A DNA stretch of 32,868 bases from the NCBI GenBank assembly GCA_949299195.1, contig CASFZN010000004.1, forward strand, positions 1-32,868. Direction: 5' to 3'. The position numbers and the translations under genes were made by a program. The DNA is from an uncultured bacterium (GTDB lineage Bacteria; Bacillota_I; Bacilli_A; RFN20; CAG-826). The notes below the pieces were generated by a model. That model did not search any database, had not been told where the DNA came from, and saw only the letters and a list, made by a program, of their open reading frames with translations. Below are positions 1 through 8,248 of the stretch, in pieces. Within the stretch, counting starts at the first letter, position 1. Each line of letters starts with the position of its first letter.

Positions 1-342
1 ACCATTATGGCCATCTTTTCCATCTTCTCCATCGGCACCATCTTCGCCTTGGATATTCATTTTTAATTTCCATCCATCGGCTTCTTTTTGATAGACATCA
101 CCATTAGATGTATTTAGATACATATCTCCTTCTTTACCTAAATCGCTAGAAGGGGCACCTTCGCCACTATACCAGAAAGAGCCATCTTCACCTGGTTCCC
201 CTGGTTCACCAGGTTCACCTTGAATACCTTGTTCTCCTTGGTCTCCTTTATCACCTTTTTCTCCTTGTGCTCCAGTACAGCTTGCAAGACTCATAGCTCC
301 TAGAGCAAGAAGAGAAAGTACGGTTAATTTTGCTTTTCTCAT
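1..342 (-). CDS. Collagen-like lipoprotein, N-terminal part (runs off window)
   Basis: The visible 114 residues begin with a lipoprotein signal peptide whose lipobox is LASC (Cys22), so the product should be lipidated and anchored on the outer face of the membrane. Directly after it come about ten Gly-X-Y triplets rich in Glu/Pro (GEKGDKGDQGEQ, GEPGEPGEPGEDG), a short globular module (SFWYSGEGAPSSDLGKEGD, then a YQKEADGW segment) and a second Gly-X-Y run at the edge. The start ATG at 340-342 has an AAGGAGAC Shine-Dalgarno upstream. Residues 1-78 are almost identical to the start of the neighbouring gene at 628-3810, so the two are recent paralogues; the second Gly-X-Y run already differs. The C-terminal domain lies outside the window. 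Surface display is inferred from the family; ligand and function are unknown. Confidence 0.8.
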   Translation of the reverse strand, partial: MRKAKLTVLSLLALGAMSLASCTGAQGEKGDKGDQGEQGIQGEPGEPGEPGEDGSFWYSGEGAPSSDLGKEGDMYLNTSNGDVYQKEADGWKLKMNIQGEDGADGEDGKDGHNG

Positions 343-368
343 AATAAAGTCTCCTTTTAATTGGCACT

Positions 369-397
369 ATAATAACCCCCCCCCCTCGATTTTGCAA
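369..397 (-). promoter_or_regulatory. Promoter with G10 tract in the spacer (P1)
   Basis: On the minus strand the -35 box TTGCAA (392-397) and the -10 box TATTAT (369-374) are separated by exactly 17 bp, and the spacer consists of AATCGA, ten consecutive G (376-385) and one T. Slippage in the G tract would change the -35/-10 distance and so promoter strength, a known mode of bacterial phase variation. The promoter drives the lipoprotein gene starting at 342. The 345-627 gap holds this promoter, the conserved upstream block and the terminator of the next gene; I see no gene in it. Confidence 0.75.
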
Positions 398-426
398 CGC
401 CATTTTTATTATCTTCTATTGTCAAT

Positions 427-441
427 TTAAAATTTGTCACC
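427..441 (-). promoter_or_regulatory. Conserved upstream block of P1
   Basis: The 15-mer TTAAAATTTGTCACC (plus-strand reading) lies 29 bp beyond the -35 box of P1. The same 15-mer lies at the same distance from the -35 box of P2 (3900-3914), although the sequence between is only partly conserved. It could be a regulator site or an UP-like element, or simply a remnant of the duplication. Confidence 0.4.
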
Positions 442-567
442 TATTTTATTGAGATAATAAAATTTAAAAATTCAAGGTATAAAACTTATAAAAAATAGAT
501 GAGAGAATTTACCTAAATAATATTTTTGTGTTTTACTTTCAAATAAGTTCTTTATTAAAAAATAGAA

Positions 568-597
568 AAATACTTGCTGATATATCAGCAAGTATTT
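568..597 (-). terminator. Terminator of the 1060-residue lipoprotein gene
   Basis: There is a perfect 13-bp stem (AAATACTTGCTGA with TCAGCAAGTATTT) around a TATA loop. On the minus strand the stem runs into a T-rich tail. It lies 30 bp past the stop codon at 628. Confidence 0.8.
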
Positions 598-627
598 CCT
601 AATTTTAATAGAGACTTATTTTACTAA

Positions 628-3600
628 TTATTCTAAAACGTAAACACCAACTACGTTTTCACCTTCATAAATAGTTATGATACATTTTTCAGATTTAGTT
701 GGTTCATATGTAGATTTATTGTCATCTATATCATTTAAATATAATTCCCAACCAAGTTCTTCTAATTTAAGTTCTTCTTCTGTGAATTTTACGTACTTTT
801 CGTCAGTATTTCCAAAATCACTATAAACAAAGTACTTTTCAGGAACAGTTATCGAATTATTAGAAACAACAGCTTTATCTACGTAATGAGTTAACATTTG
901 TGTTCCAGATTTAACACCATTTTTATATCCTACTGAGTAATGAATGTAAGTTAAATCATACTTTAATTCTTTATTTTCTAATTCGCCGGTTAAGGTTAAA
1001 GTTCTATTATTTTCTTCTATGTTCTTAGCTTTTGATACAGAAAGATCTTCAGGTCTATAGGTAACAGCGCCATCTTCTAATGTATAGTTAGTATTTTCGC
1101 CTATACCAAATAATATGTCAGATTTAATTGTTCCATTTAATTTTCCAGTCAATTTATTGCCTGAAAAATTATAATCAGCATATGTAGTATTAAAATTTGC
1201 GCTATTACCAAATAAGAAGCCCGCATATCCGGCAGTTAAAGTTCCACCATATTCACAATCTTTAATTGTAACTTGTGCTTTATTATTAGGATTATCATCA
1301 TTATAAGTTCTAAAATAACCTCCAAATATTGCGCCATTATATGAAGCACTATTAAATTTATAATCGACTTTGTTAATTACTTTTTCGATGGTTGTAATGT
1401 GAGCGCAAGATTGTCCAATAACAACGCCAAAATTATTAGATTCACGGCGAAGTTTTTGATTAACTTCCCCGGTTAAAATTAAATTCTTCATAGTTAATTT
1501 GTAATTAACTCTTTTAACAGTTTTATCTCCATTTTCCCAACCGGAATAAGCGATAAGGCCAACGTTTGTTGTTTCTACATTTAAATTTTCAATAGCAACA
1601 TCTCCCCAAGTGTCACCGAATAAATAACCGCTTGTTAATACTTTATCTACTAATGTGACTGTGTGTTTTGGTTTGCCTTCAGTGTCAACTTCACCTGAAA
1701 TTTTTCCAGAAAAATGTTTAAAGAAATATTCTCCTTCAGCATCATTAAAATCGATATCACCAGTAATAAGGAAACTATATCCACCTAAACGAACATCTTC
1801 ATTTCCTAATAAAGTTTCAAATTGAGAGACATCAGAAATTTGTAATGGATCAGTTTCTGTTCCATCGCCGTCAGCAAACTTAACACCAAGAACTTTATCA
1901 TTTTCATTTACGGAAACATTACCGTTTTGATCTACAAGACCTTTTGAATATAATTGTCCATCAACAAAAACGTTATTTTTTTCTTCATAGCCAATAATAT
2001 TAATTTTTGTAGTTCCGTCGCCTTTTTTGATTATTTTTTCCTCATCAAATTGATTATAAGTAGAGCTATCGATATTTAAGGTAGCTGATTTACCTGAAGC
2101 ACAACCAACGAAAATTTCATAATAATCAGGTTCAGTTGAATTTTCTTCTAATGGTAAAACTTCATTTAAAGATTGAGTGCCTGCAGCATCGCTATTGGTA
2201 TATTTATAGGTAACGCCAGTTAAGGTTAATTCTGCTTTTAATCCATAATTATTGCTAATGGAACCATCATCACCGATAACAATTGCGGAATTAGCAACTT
2301 CATTTCCACTGCTATATACTAAATCATATCTATCTCCAGAATTCCCATTATATGAATTAGCCCATTCAATAGTTGAATTTTCAATTGTAGCTGTTCCGCC
2401 TCTAACAATTACAGCTTGTCTTAAACCTGTGATAACAGAGTTATTTTTAACTGTTACATTTGCATCTGGAATATTAACTAAGAGTCCAGTAGAGTCGTTA
2501 TCTTTTCCACTAAAACCGCCCTTTTCGGTAGTAATTAATTTTGAATGGTCAATAACAATATTAACTTCTTTATTATCTCCACCGGCATTAGTGCTTAAAC
2601 CATAAACTTTTGCGTTAATAATAGAATCCTTAATTAAAATGTTTCCTTTTCCTTGATGAACACCGACACCACTAGCATCAGTATTCAATACAACACCTTC
2701 AAGGGTTAAATTACCATCGGCATTTTCTGTTCCGGTCTCTTGAGTAAGACTTATAGCGCCCTTTGTTCCGTCCTTGCTATAACTATATTCAATAGTGCCG
2801 TTAGATAATGTAACGTCTTCATCGGTAATTTTTAAAGCGCTTACTTCCGCGGTAAGCTCACTATTATCAATTGTTAATGTTTTTCCATTTAAATCAATAT
2901 TTGTTCGTTCACCACTTTCAGAAGTAGTACTAATAATAGGAATTTTTCCTTCAGTAGTTATATCCTCAGCTAATTTAAAATAGGTCGCATTAGTGGCTTC
3001 AACAGCGTCGCTACTAATATTGGATAATTGATTACCATTAACTAGTAAAGCTGTTTCTTCGCTTAAACCATCGCCATCTTCAAATAATTGATCCCCTCGT
3101 GTTCCGCTATCGATGATATTACCCATTCCATCGGTTTGTCCTTGAGTATAGATGTAACCACCTTCAATATATGAAGTTGATCCAACAGCTGTGGAACTAC
3201 CGAATTCAGCTAAAACAACAAAGCCGTTTTCTTGCATTGCTAAAGTGTATGAAACAACACCATCAACAACTTCGCCTTTTGGTAAGCTAACTTCTTTGCC
3301 GTTATTCCAAATAGTTAATTTTTCAAGAACATAGCTTGAAGAATCTGGGTGAACTGTGAAGGTAACATCTTCGCCAACAACAGCACTGCCAACGTTAACT
3401 GTTACATAACCGTTTTCACTAGGTAAGATGGTGTTACTCCAAGCGGTCTTTCCGTTTGCACCATTGCTACCGTTTTTACCATCTTCTCCATCCTCTCCAT
3501 CTTCGCCATCATCGCCTTTAATATTAGCGATCTTGGTCCATCCGTCTGCACCTTTTTGATATACATCGCTAGTTGCAGTATCTAAATACATGTCTCCTTC

Positions 3601-3810
3601 TTTACCTAAATCGCTAGAAGGGACACCTTCGCCACTATACCAAAAAGAGCCATCTTCTCCTGGTTCCCCTGGCTCACCAGGTTCACCTTGAATTCCTTGT
3701 TCGCCTTGGTCTCCTTTATCACCTTTTTCTCCTTGTGCTCCAGTACAACTTGCAAGACTCATAGTTGTGAGGGCAAGAAGAGAAAGAACTGTTAATTTTA
3801 CCTTTCCCAT
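628..3810 (-). CDS. Collagen-like lipoprotein with large repetitive extracellular domain
   Basis: The product is a 1060-residue surface lipoprotein. The chosen start (ATG 3808-3810) gives a signal peptide with lipobox LASC (Cys22) and follows an AAGGAGAC Shine-Dalgarno at 3821-3828. An upstream in-frame ATG at 3876 would require translating through the promoter, so I reject it. After the Cys come Gly-X-Y triplets (about 23-53), a small SFWYSGEG / YQKGADGW module, a second Gly-X-Y run (GEDGEDGEDGKNGSNGANG) and then long stretches of short Asn/Thr-rich strands such as NIDLNGKTLTIDNS and TVKNNSVITG. The last part resembles a right-handed beta-helix of the adhesin or pectate-lyase-like kind (inference from pattern only). 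No sortase motif or catalytic site is visible. It is monocistronic, between a promoter with a G10 tract and its own terminator. Likely role: phase-variable adhesin or surface-coat protein. Confidence 0.85.
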   Translation of the reverse strand: MGKVKLTVLSLLALTTMSLASCTGAQGEKGDKGDQGEQGIQGEPGEPGEPGEDGSFWYSGEGVPSSDLGKEGDMYLDTATSDVYQKGADGWTKIANIKGDDGEDGEDGEDGKNGSNGANGKTAWSNTILPSENGYVTVNVGSAVVGEDVTFTVHPDSSSYVLEKLTIWNNGKEVSLPKGEVVDGVVSYTLAMQENGFVVLAEFGSSTAVGSTSYIEGGYIYTQGQTDGMGNIIDSGTRGDQLFEDGDGLSEETALLVNGNQLSNISSDAVEATNATYFKLAEDITTEGKIPIISTTSESGERTNIDLNGKTLTIDNSELTAEVSALKITDEDVTLSNGTIEYSYSKDGTKGAISLTQETGTENADGNLTLEGVVLNTDASGVGVHQGKGNILIKDSIINAKVYGLSTNAGGDNKEVNIVIDHSKLITTEKGGFSGKDNDSTGLLVNIPDANVTVKNNSVITGLRQAVIVRGGTATIENSTIEWANSYNGNSGDRYDLVYSSGNEVANSAIVIGDDGSISNNYGLKAELTLTGVTYKYTNSDAAGTQSLNEVLPLEENSTEPDYYEIFVGCASGKSATLNIDSSTYNQFDEEKIIKKGDGTTKINIIGYEEKNNVFVDGQLYSKGLVDQNGNVSVNENDKVLGVKFADGDGTETDPLQISDVSQFETLLGNEDVRLGGYSFLITGDIDFNDAEGEYFFKHFSGKISGEVDTEGKPKHTVTLVDKVLTSGYLFGDTWGDVAIENLNVETTNVGLIAYSGWENGDKTVKRVNYKLTMKNLILTGEVNQKLRRESNNFGVVIGQSCAHITTIEKVINKVDYKFNSASYNGAIFGGYFRTYNDDNPNNKAQVTIKDCEYGGTLTAGYAGFLFGNSANFNTTYADYNFSGNKLTGKLNGTIKSDILFGIGENTNYTLEDGAVTYRPEDLSVSKAKNIEENNRTLTLTGELENKELKYDLTYIHYSVGYKNGVKSGTQMLTHYVDKAVVSNNSITVPEKYFVYSDFGNTDEKYVKFTEEELKLEELGWELYLNDIDDNKSTYEPTKSEKCIITIYEGENVVGVYVLE

Positions 3811-3840
3811 ATTAAAAAAAGTCTCCTTTAATTTGTTCGT

Positions 3841-3870
3841 ATAATAACACCCCCCCCCCTGAGTTTGCAA
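3841..3870 (-). promoter_or_regulatory. Promoter with G10 tract in the spacer (P2)
   Basis: The -35 box TTGCAA (3865-3870) and -10 box TATTAT (3841-3846) are 18 bp apart, with spacer ACTCA, ten G (3850-3859) and TGT. It drives the lipoprotein gene 628-3810. From the -35 outward, 16 bases (TTGCAACGCCATTTTT) are identical to P1. The spacer is one base longer than in P1, so the two copies may currently have different strengths. Confidence 0.75.
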
Positions 3871-3899
3871 CGCCATTTTTTGAAGGTATTGCTCATTTC

Positions 3900-3914
3900 T
3901 TAAAATTTGTCACC
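3900..3914 (-). promoter_or_regulatory. Conserved upstream block of P2
   Basis: Same 15-mer as at 427-441, at the same 29-bp distance from the -35 box. The shared spacing suggests functional or very recent duplication. Confidence 0.4.
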
Positions 3915-4064
3915 ATTTAGCTAACGAATTGAATTTCATGGATAAGTGCCATTAAATCTAAAACAAAAATATTCTTCTATTTAAATTTAGGTATGATTCT
4001 AATAACTTTGTTTTATATTAAATAGTAATATAAACGCTTTACTAAACTTTAATAACTATAAAAA

Positions 4065-4087
4065 GGTCATGAACTCTGTTCATGACC
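4065..4087 (-). terminator. Rho-independent terminator (leftward)
   Basis: A perfect 10-bp stem (GGTCATGAAC with GTTCATGACC) around a 3-nt loop is followed on the minus strand by TTTTTATAG. It would end leftward transcripts arriving from the SipW operon. The ISL3-like remnant now lies between it and the last operon gene. Confidence 0.7.
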
Positions 4088-4147
4088 CATAAGAAATATA
4101 AATTTAAAGGGATCTTTAAATTTCACCAAGGTTTGGGTTTTGCTCTA

Positions 4148-4167
4148 AACCCCGTTTAGTTTGGAGT
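4148..4167 (+). repeat. 20-bp direct repeat inside the ISL3 remnant, copy 1
   Basis: AACCCCGTTTAGTTTGGAGT recurs at 4711-4730 with one change (GCAGT for GGAGT). It follows a GGGTTT-N6-AAACCC hairpin (4135-4152). The two copies are in the same orientation, so they are not the element's terminal repeats. Confidence 0.6.
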
Positions 4168-4267
4168 TTTTTTAACCTCGTCTTTTTTAATTGACATAAA
4201 AAAGATCCTCCGTATAAATATATTTTGTCGAAAGAATTTTTATAAGAGGATTTAATAAATATTATTT

Positions 4268-4694
4268 ATGAAAAATTATGAAGACACAACAATTTTATGC
4301 GAGGCTTTTCACATTAAAAAAGAAGATTTGGAATACGACCCAATAAGTTTTAAAGAAGATGAGACACTTGCAGTCCTATCTATCTAAAAAAATAGATAAT
4401 CCTATTTGCCCAAATTGTGGTTCTATTGATGTGGTTGTTAAAGAGAAAATAACCACAAATATAAAAAATGTGATAACTATTTTAAATTGGTATGACGAAA
4501 TCTTAAATTATTTTAATAATCCAATAGGAATCAAAGTCTCAAACGCAATTAGAGAAGGAGTAAATTCACAAATTAAATTATTGATTAATAACTCAAGAGG
4601 AATGCCAAACTTCAATAGATTAAGAAAAAGAGTTTTGATTCACTTTCATGAAAAAGATAAGAAAGAATTTTTAACTCACAAAAAAATGGGGTGA
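4268..4694 (+). pseudogene. ISL3-family transposase, frameshifted and internally deleted
   Basis: The reading begins MKNYEDTTILCEAFHIKKED in one frame and stops at 4387. The continuation is in another frame from about 4359, with the N-terminal zinc-finger motif CPNCGS of ISL3 transposases. It then jumps almost directly to the C-terminal region (SNAIREGVNSQIKLLINNSR, then an RLRKRVLIHFHEKD segment). The middle of the protein, including the catalytic DDE core, is missing. ISL3 transposases are normally about 400 residues; about 140 codons remain. It cannot encode an active transposase, though the ends could be moved in trans by a full-length relative. Confidence 0.75.
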
Positions 4695-4715
4695 TTTACT
4701 TCTGTAAATCAACCC
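4688..4715. terminator. Hairpin at the transposase stop codon
   Basis: GGGGTGATTTAC pairs with GTAAATCAACCCC around a TTCT loop, with one bulged base. The transposase TGA stop is inside the stem. On the minus strand the stem is followed by ATTTTTTT, so it also resists leftward transcription entering the element. Confidence 0.6.
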
Positions 4716-4730
4716 CGTTTAGTTTGCAGT
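4711..4730 (+). repeat. 20-bp direct repeat inside the ISL3 remnant, copy 2
   Basis: Second copy of the sequence at 4148-4167, directly after the terminator hairpin. Deletion between direct repeats may explain how the element lost its middle, or the pair may mark a nested rearrangement. Confidence 0.6.
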
Positions 4731-4775
4731 AATATTAAGAAATCTTAATAAATCCCCGGACATCCCCGCTTAAAT

Positions 4776-7490
4776 TTAAAGAGCCGAATTTGTTTCCCAA
4801 GGAGTAAATGTTTTTGATGCTATATAAAGAATATATGATTTTTTAATTTTAAATGGATCTATATACCATCCTTGAACAATATTTTCTCCAGTCACATCTT
4901 CTCCTACATAATAAATTATTAATCTATCAGTTATGTAATCTCTTATGCAATAATTATTTTTCTCATCTGAAGTATCGAATCTTTGATTTAAGAATGTAAT
5001 TAATGTTTCACTATTAGAATTAACTTTATCGATACCTTCAATCGTTGAATTGAAGGTATCTCCTATATATGGGGTAGCTTCCCATAATAATTTATCATTT
5101 TCTGCCTCATGATTTATAAAACCATCTTCTTCAGTAAAAGCAGTATTTTCATCAAAAATTTTGATGAAATTCAAACGGTGTCTATAAGCGTAAACATCAA
5201 TGTTGCTTGAAGAACTAGATGAAGGATTATAAATTAACAAAATGTCAAATGTTGAATCTTGATAACTCGGATCAGAAAGCGTAAATCCATTCATTTTTAC
5301 ATCATCTGGATTATCATTAATTAAATCTTTTTCTATAAAGAAAGAACTTCCTTCATAGAAAATGTGGGAGTTATTTAAAGTATCGCTATAGTTTTCGTTA
5401 CTATCGTAAACAGGATTAATTACAACGCTTGAAGAAGTATATCCATTATCTAGCGTTAAATTAGGTGAAAGATTATATTCAAGATTTGCAACATAATCGC
5501 CACCACTTCTTATTTGGAAATAATAATTACTAAATTTATCAAAAGATAAATTTCTTAATAAATAAATATATGGGTTTGTTGAGGTTAATTCATTTTTACT
5601 ATCTATTTTATAACTATTCCCGTTATCATCACTATAACGAGGATAAACATCATGTCCATACATTGTAAAAGGAATTTCGTGTATTAAATTGTTGTTAATA
5701 TCATTCTCTAATCCCTCATTACTTTGATAATTACCACTTAAATTAGGAACAAGAGAAAAATCAGATACTTTTTCAAAAGCTAAACAACAACTCTTAATTT
5801 TATCTGTAATATTCTTTTGATCTAGTTTTAAAAAATAATCTGGATTACCCCCATCATAAATTAAAGAAGAAAAAATAGAATTCTGATTATTAACAACAAT
5901 TAAATTTTTATAATAAAGTTCTTCCCAACCCGGAATATAGTTTTTTGATGCATATTGAGCAATATTAAATCCATTATAATGACCATTTATATAACTAGAG
6001 TTTTCAATAGTATAAGCATCATGTTCGCTGTTAGCCACAAAAAGATAGACATTATAAAGACCTTCGCCATATGTATTTACAACTGCATCAAATACGTTCG
6101 GCCCAAACGCAACTTGCCAATCGCCATCCCGCTGATCGTTATCCGCAATAGGATTATTATGATCAGATTGGCAATTAAAAGATGAATATCTTCCACCAGA
6201 ATCATTATTTTCTAAATATACGTTAGGCATTGTTGCGTATGCAATATTATGGATATCGTTAAGATTGGAATCATTAGGCCACATGGTATTATTTGAATCT
6301 AAAATATCATCATCATACATAAAGTATCTTTCTGTTTTTACTAATTGATTACTCTTACTTGAATCAGTACCAGTAAACGCTGGTAAATAATGATTGGAAT
6401 CTTTATAAGTTAACTTTAATGCATCTCTTCTTCCATATTGATATTCACTTCCTAAATAATTTTTTCCATTAGAAAAGAAAGGAAAAAGCCTTATTACATT
6501 GTTTTCATCAGCATATACATCTAAATTTAAATTCATGTCGAAGTAAGAATTAATATCAGGATTTTGAAAACCCCATAAAATAAAATTCTCATCTTCTCCT
6601 ACATATGGATCGCTATACGTTCCATTATTATTCTTTGGAAAAATAACCCAGTTTGAAAAAGAAAGGTTAAACCAGTCTTCTCCTCCAATTAAACTACGTC
6701 CGGCATCCCCCATAGAACAAATTGGTGTTGAAGTTTTTTCTAAAAATGAATTTTTAAACTCTGTTTGAGTTACCTCAAGCTTCATTGGCAAATATCTACC
6801 TAGTTGATCCGAAGAGGTATCATATTCGTATGTGTTAGAAACGCTTTCACTATAAGAATGTAAGCGAGCCCAAGCTCCAAACCTATCGTATCTAAACTGA
6901 TTAATGCCGTTTACTCTAGATATAGTATTACCCGCCTGATAAGCGGCGTTTAAATGTTGAAAAGGAACATTTGGATTTCCAATTCCACCAGTATATAACT
7001 CATTCCCTTCTTCCTCAAAGACTTCATAAAATGCTTTATCATAATCATCATGCATATATACATTTTTGTAATTGTAATTAGCTTCTACGTAATCAACATA
7101 ATCTAAATATGTTTCAGAATCGCTAGTATCTGAGGTTTTGCTAGTAACTTCTATAACAGGATAATTGTTATTATACTTCCCATCAAAAGTAAAATATCCG
7201 AAATATTCTTCTGGGAGTTTGGTGACTGAAGTATTTGTTTTGTCTAAATATTGTCGGTATAAATCGGTATAAACAGCACTAGGAAATAAATAGATAGTAT
7301 AAATTTCTTCTTCGTCTTCATTTCTTCCAAAAGTATAATTTTCTTTTATATTATCAATAGTGCCTAAACCAACCTCTGCATCGTGTTCGACTTTGACGTC
7401 ATTAAAATACCAATAGGCGTATCCTCCGCCTATTGAACTACCTATTAGTAATAATGCCAATAAAGATATAATTGCTCTTTTTAATCTCAT
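4776..7490 (-). CDS. Large secreted protein with SipW-type signal anchor
   Basis: This 904-residue protein starts with a basic segment and a hydrophobic helix (about residues 5-28) followed by GGYAYWYFNDV. That is the aromatic hallmark shared with the other two secreted proteins of this locus and similar to TasA/CalY/SipW-dependent signal peptides (G-x-AYFTD). The rest is Asn/Asp/Ser/Tyr-rich with no domain I recognise, no further membrane helix and no sortase motif. It is the last gene of the SipW operon, 30 bp after the 7521 stop, and has an AAGGAATT Shine-Dalgarno. Its last codons (Ala, Leu, stop) coincide with the end of the ISL3 remnant (GGCTCTTTAA), so the original C-terminus has probably been replaced. 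Likely role: structural or adhesive extracellular component processed by the neighbouring signal peptidase (inference). Confidence 0.75.
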   Translation of the reverse strand: MRLKRAIISLLALLLIGSSIGGGYAYWYFNDVKVEHDAEVGLGTIDNIKENYTFGRNEDEEEIYTIYLFPSAVYTDLYRQYLDKTNTSVTKLPEEYFGYFTFDGKYNNNYPVIEVTSKTSDTSDSETYLDYVDYVEANYNYKNVYMHDDYDKAFYEVFEEEGNELYTGGIGNPNVPFQHLNAAYQAGNTISRVNGINQFRYDRFGAWARLHSYSESVSNTYEYDTSSDQLGRYLPMKLEVTQTEFKNSFLEKTSTPICSMGDAGRSLIGGEDWFNLSFSNWVIFPKNNNGTYSDPYVGEDENFILWGFQNPDINSYFDMNLNLDVYADENNVIRLFPFFSNGKNYLGSEYQYGRRDALKLTYKDSNHYLPAFTGTDSSKSNQLVKTERYFMYDDDILDSNNTMWPNDSNLNDIHNIAYATMPNVYLENNDSGGRYSSFNCQSDHNNPIADNDQRDGDWQVAFGPNVFDAVVNTYGEGLYNVYLFVANSEHDAYTIENSSYINGHYNGFNIAQYASKNYIPGWEELYYKNLIVVNNQNSIFSSLIYDGGNPDYFLKLDQKNITDKIKSCCLAFEKVSDFSLVPNLSGNYQSNEGLENDINNNLIHEIPFTMYGHDVYPRYSDDNGNSYKIDSKNELTSTNPYIYLLRNLSFDKFSNYYFQIRSGGDYVANLEYNLSPNLTLDNGYTSSSVVINPVYDSNENYSDTLNNSHIFYEGSSFFIEKDLINDNPDDVKMNGFTLSDPSYQDSTFDILLIYNPSSSSSSNIDVYAYRHRLNFIKIFDENTAFTEEDGFINHEAENDKLLWEATPYIGDTFNSTIEGIDKVNSNSETLITFLNQRFDTSDEKNNYCIRDYITDRLIIYYVGEDVTGENIVQGWYIDPFKIKKSYILYIASKTFTPWETNSAL

Positions 7491-7520
7491 AATTCCTTAT
7501 TTTATCAATCTAATTAATTT

Positions 7521-8246
7521 TTAAATCTTATAATCTACCGAGAAGATTATCTCTATTTTCCAGCCATTAGTTAATCCGTTTTGAATAGAATTATATAAAC
7601 TTTCAAATGTCTCAATATTAGTTGGTTTAACATCTTGCGAGGTATACTCAAAGCAATCATTTAAATTCAAATTCATTGCGTATTGGGTAATATTAGAAGA
7701 AGGATATTCATAACAATTAGTAATGGTTGATGTTATGGTTTCTAAAAAGAATTCATCATTATAACCATCACTTACCTTTAAAAAGTGACTTAATTTAAAG
7801 GTCCCGTTGGTTGGATCATCGATTGAAATTCCATCTTGAATTCTTATCTCACATTTAAATTCTAATTCAGGATGTTCAATTTTATCTAATTCTGGATTTT
7901 CATGGAAATAAACGTGTAGAGTAGAATCGTTTATTAATTCTTGAGAATTATTTACCTTAGGATCGCTAAATTGATAAAACCTTAATCCGCTTTTTAAATC
8001 GGAAGGATCTTCTCCTTCTTCAAATACTAAAAATAAACGGTGGTCGTGATCACTAGATTCGTCTTGATGTCTTAAAAAATGACCACAAGAAGGTAAAACA
8101 TATGTAACATCAACTTCGACTCCATTTAAAGTTAAAGAAATATCTCCACTTTCATCAAAATACCATACACAAAAACCACTAGAGATGATGCTAGTGAGGG
8201 ATAATATTCCTAATAGAGATGTTAATATACGTACCTTTTTAAACAT
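7521..8246 (-). CDS. Secreted protein with SipW-type signal anchor
   Basis: This 241-residue protein has an N-terminal hydrophobic segment (about 6-24) followed by SGFCVWYFDESGDISL, matching the WYF-D/E pattern of its operon neighbours. The mature part is acidic and rich in beta-type sequence, with no recognised domain. The start lies two bases after the stop of the signal peptidase gene, with no clear Shine-Dalgarno, so translational coupling is likely. Family assignment rests only on the signal and gene context. It may be an accessory subunit (a TapA-like role) for a fibre formed by the 9680 protein, which is inference. Confidence 0.7.
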   Translation of the reverse strand: MFKKVRILTSLLGILSLTSIISSGFCVWYFDESGDISLTLNGVEVDVTYVLPSCGHFLRHQDESSDHDHRLFLVFEEGEDPSDLKSGLRFYQFSDPKVNNSQELINDSTLHVYFHENPELDKIEHPELEFKCEIRIQDGISIDDPTNGTFKLSHFLKVSDGYNDEFFLETITSTITNCYEYPSSNITQYAMNLNLNDCFEYTSQDVKPTNIETFESLYNSIQNGLTNGWKIEIIFSVDYKI

Positions 8247-8248
8247 AA

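Larger units (their letters stand above)
4110..4785. mobile_element. ISL3-family remnant (internally deleted)
   Basis: The left end GGATCTTTAAATTT (from 4110) and the right end GGCTCTTTAAATTT (minus strand from 4785) are inverted repeats with one mismatch; a GGCTCTT start is typical of ISL3-family ends. Between them lie a promoter-like TTGACA-N16-TATAAA (4191-4218), the transposase remnant and a hairpin terminator. At about 676 bp the element is half the usual size. I see no convincing 8-bp target duplication (ATTTAAAG on the left, GAATTTGT on the right). The right end overlaps the last codons of the 4776-7490 gene. Confidence 0.65.

Noticed and set aside
2252-2983. Plus-strand open frames over the lipoprotein gene
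   Set aside because: They are shadows of the minus-strand repeat-rich coding region, without ribosome sites or protein-like composition.
3811-3876. Longer N-terminus of the lipoprotein starting at 3876 through the poly-G tract
   Set aside because: It would put the promoter boxes and G tract inside the coding region, lacks a ribosome site, and displaces the lipoprotein signal from the N-terminus. The ATG at 3810 has an AAGGAGAC site and the same start as its paralogue.
5955-6185. Plus-strand frame inside the 904-residue gene
   Set aside because: It is an antisense shadow with no start signal; the minus-strand frame is continuous over 2.7 kb.
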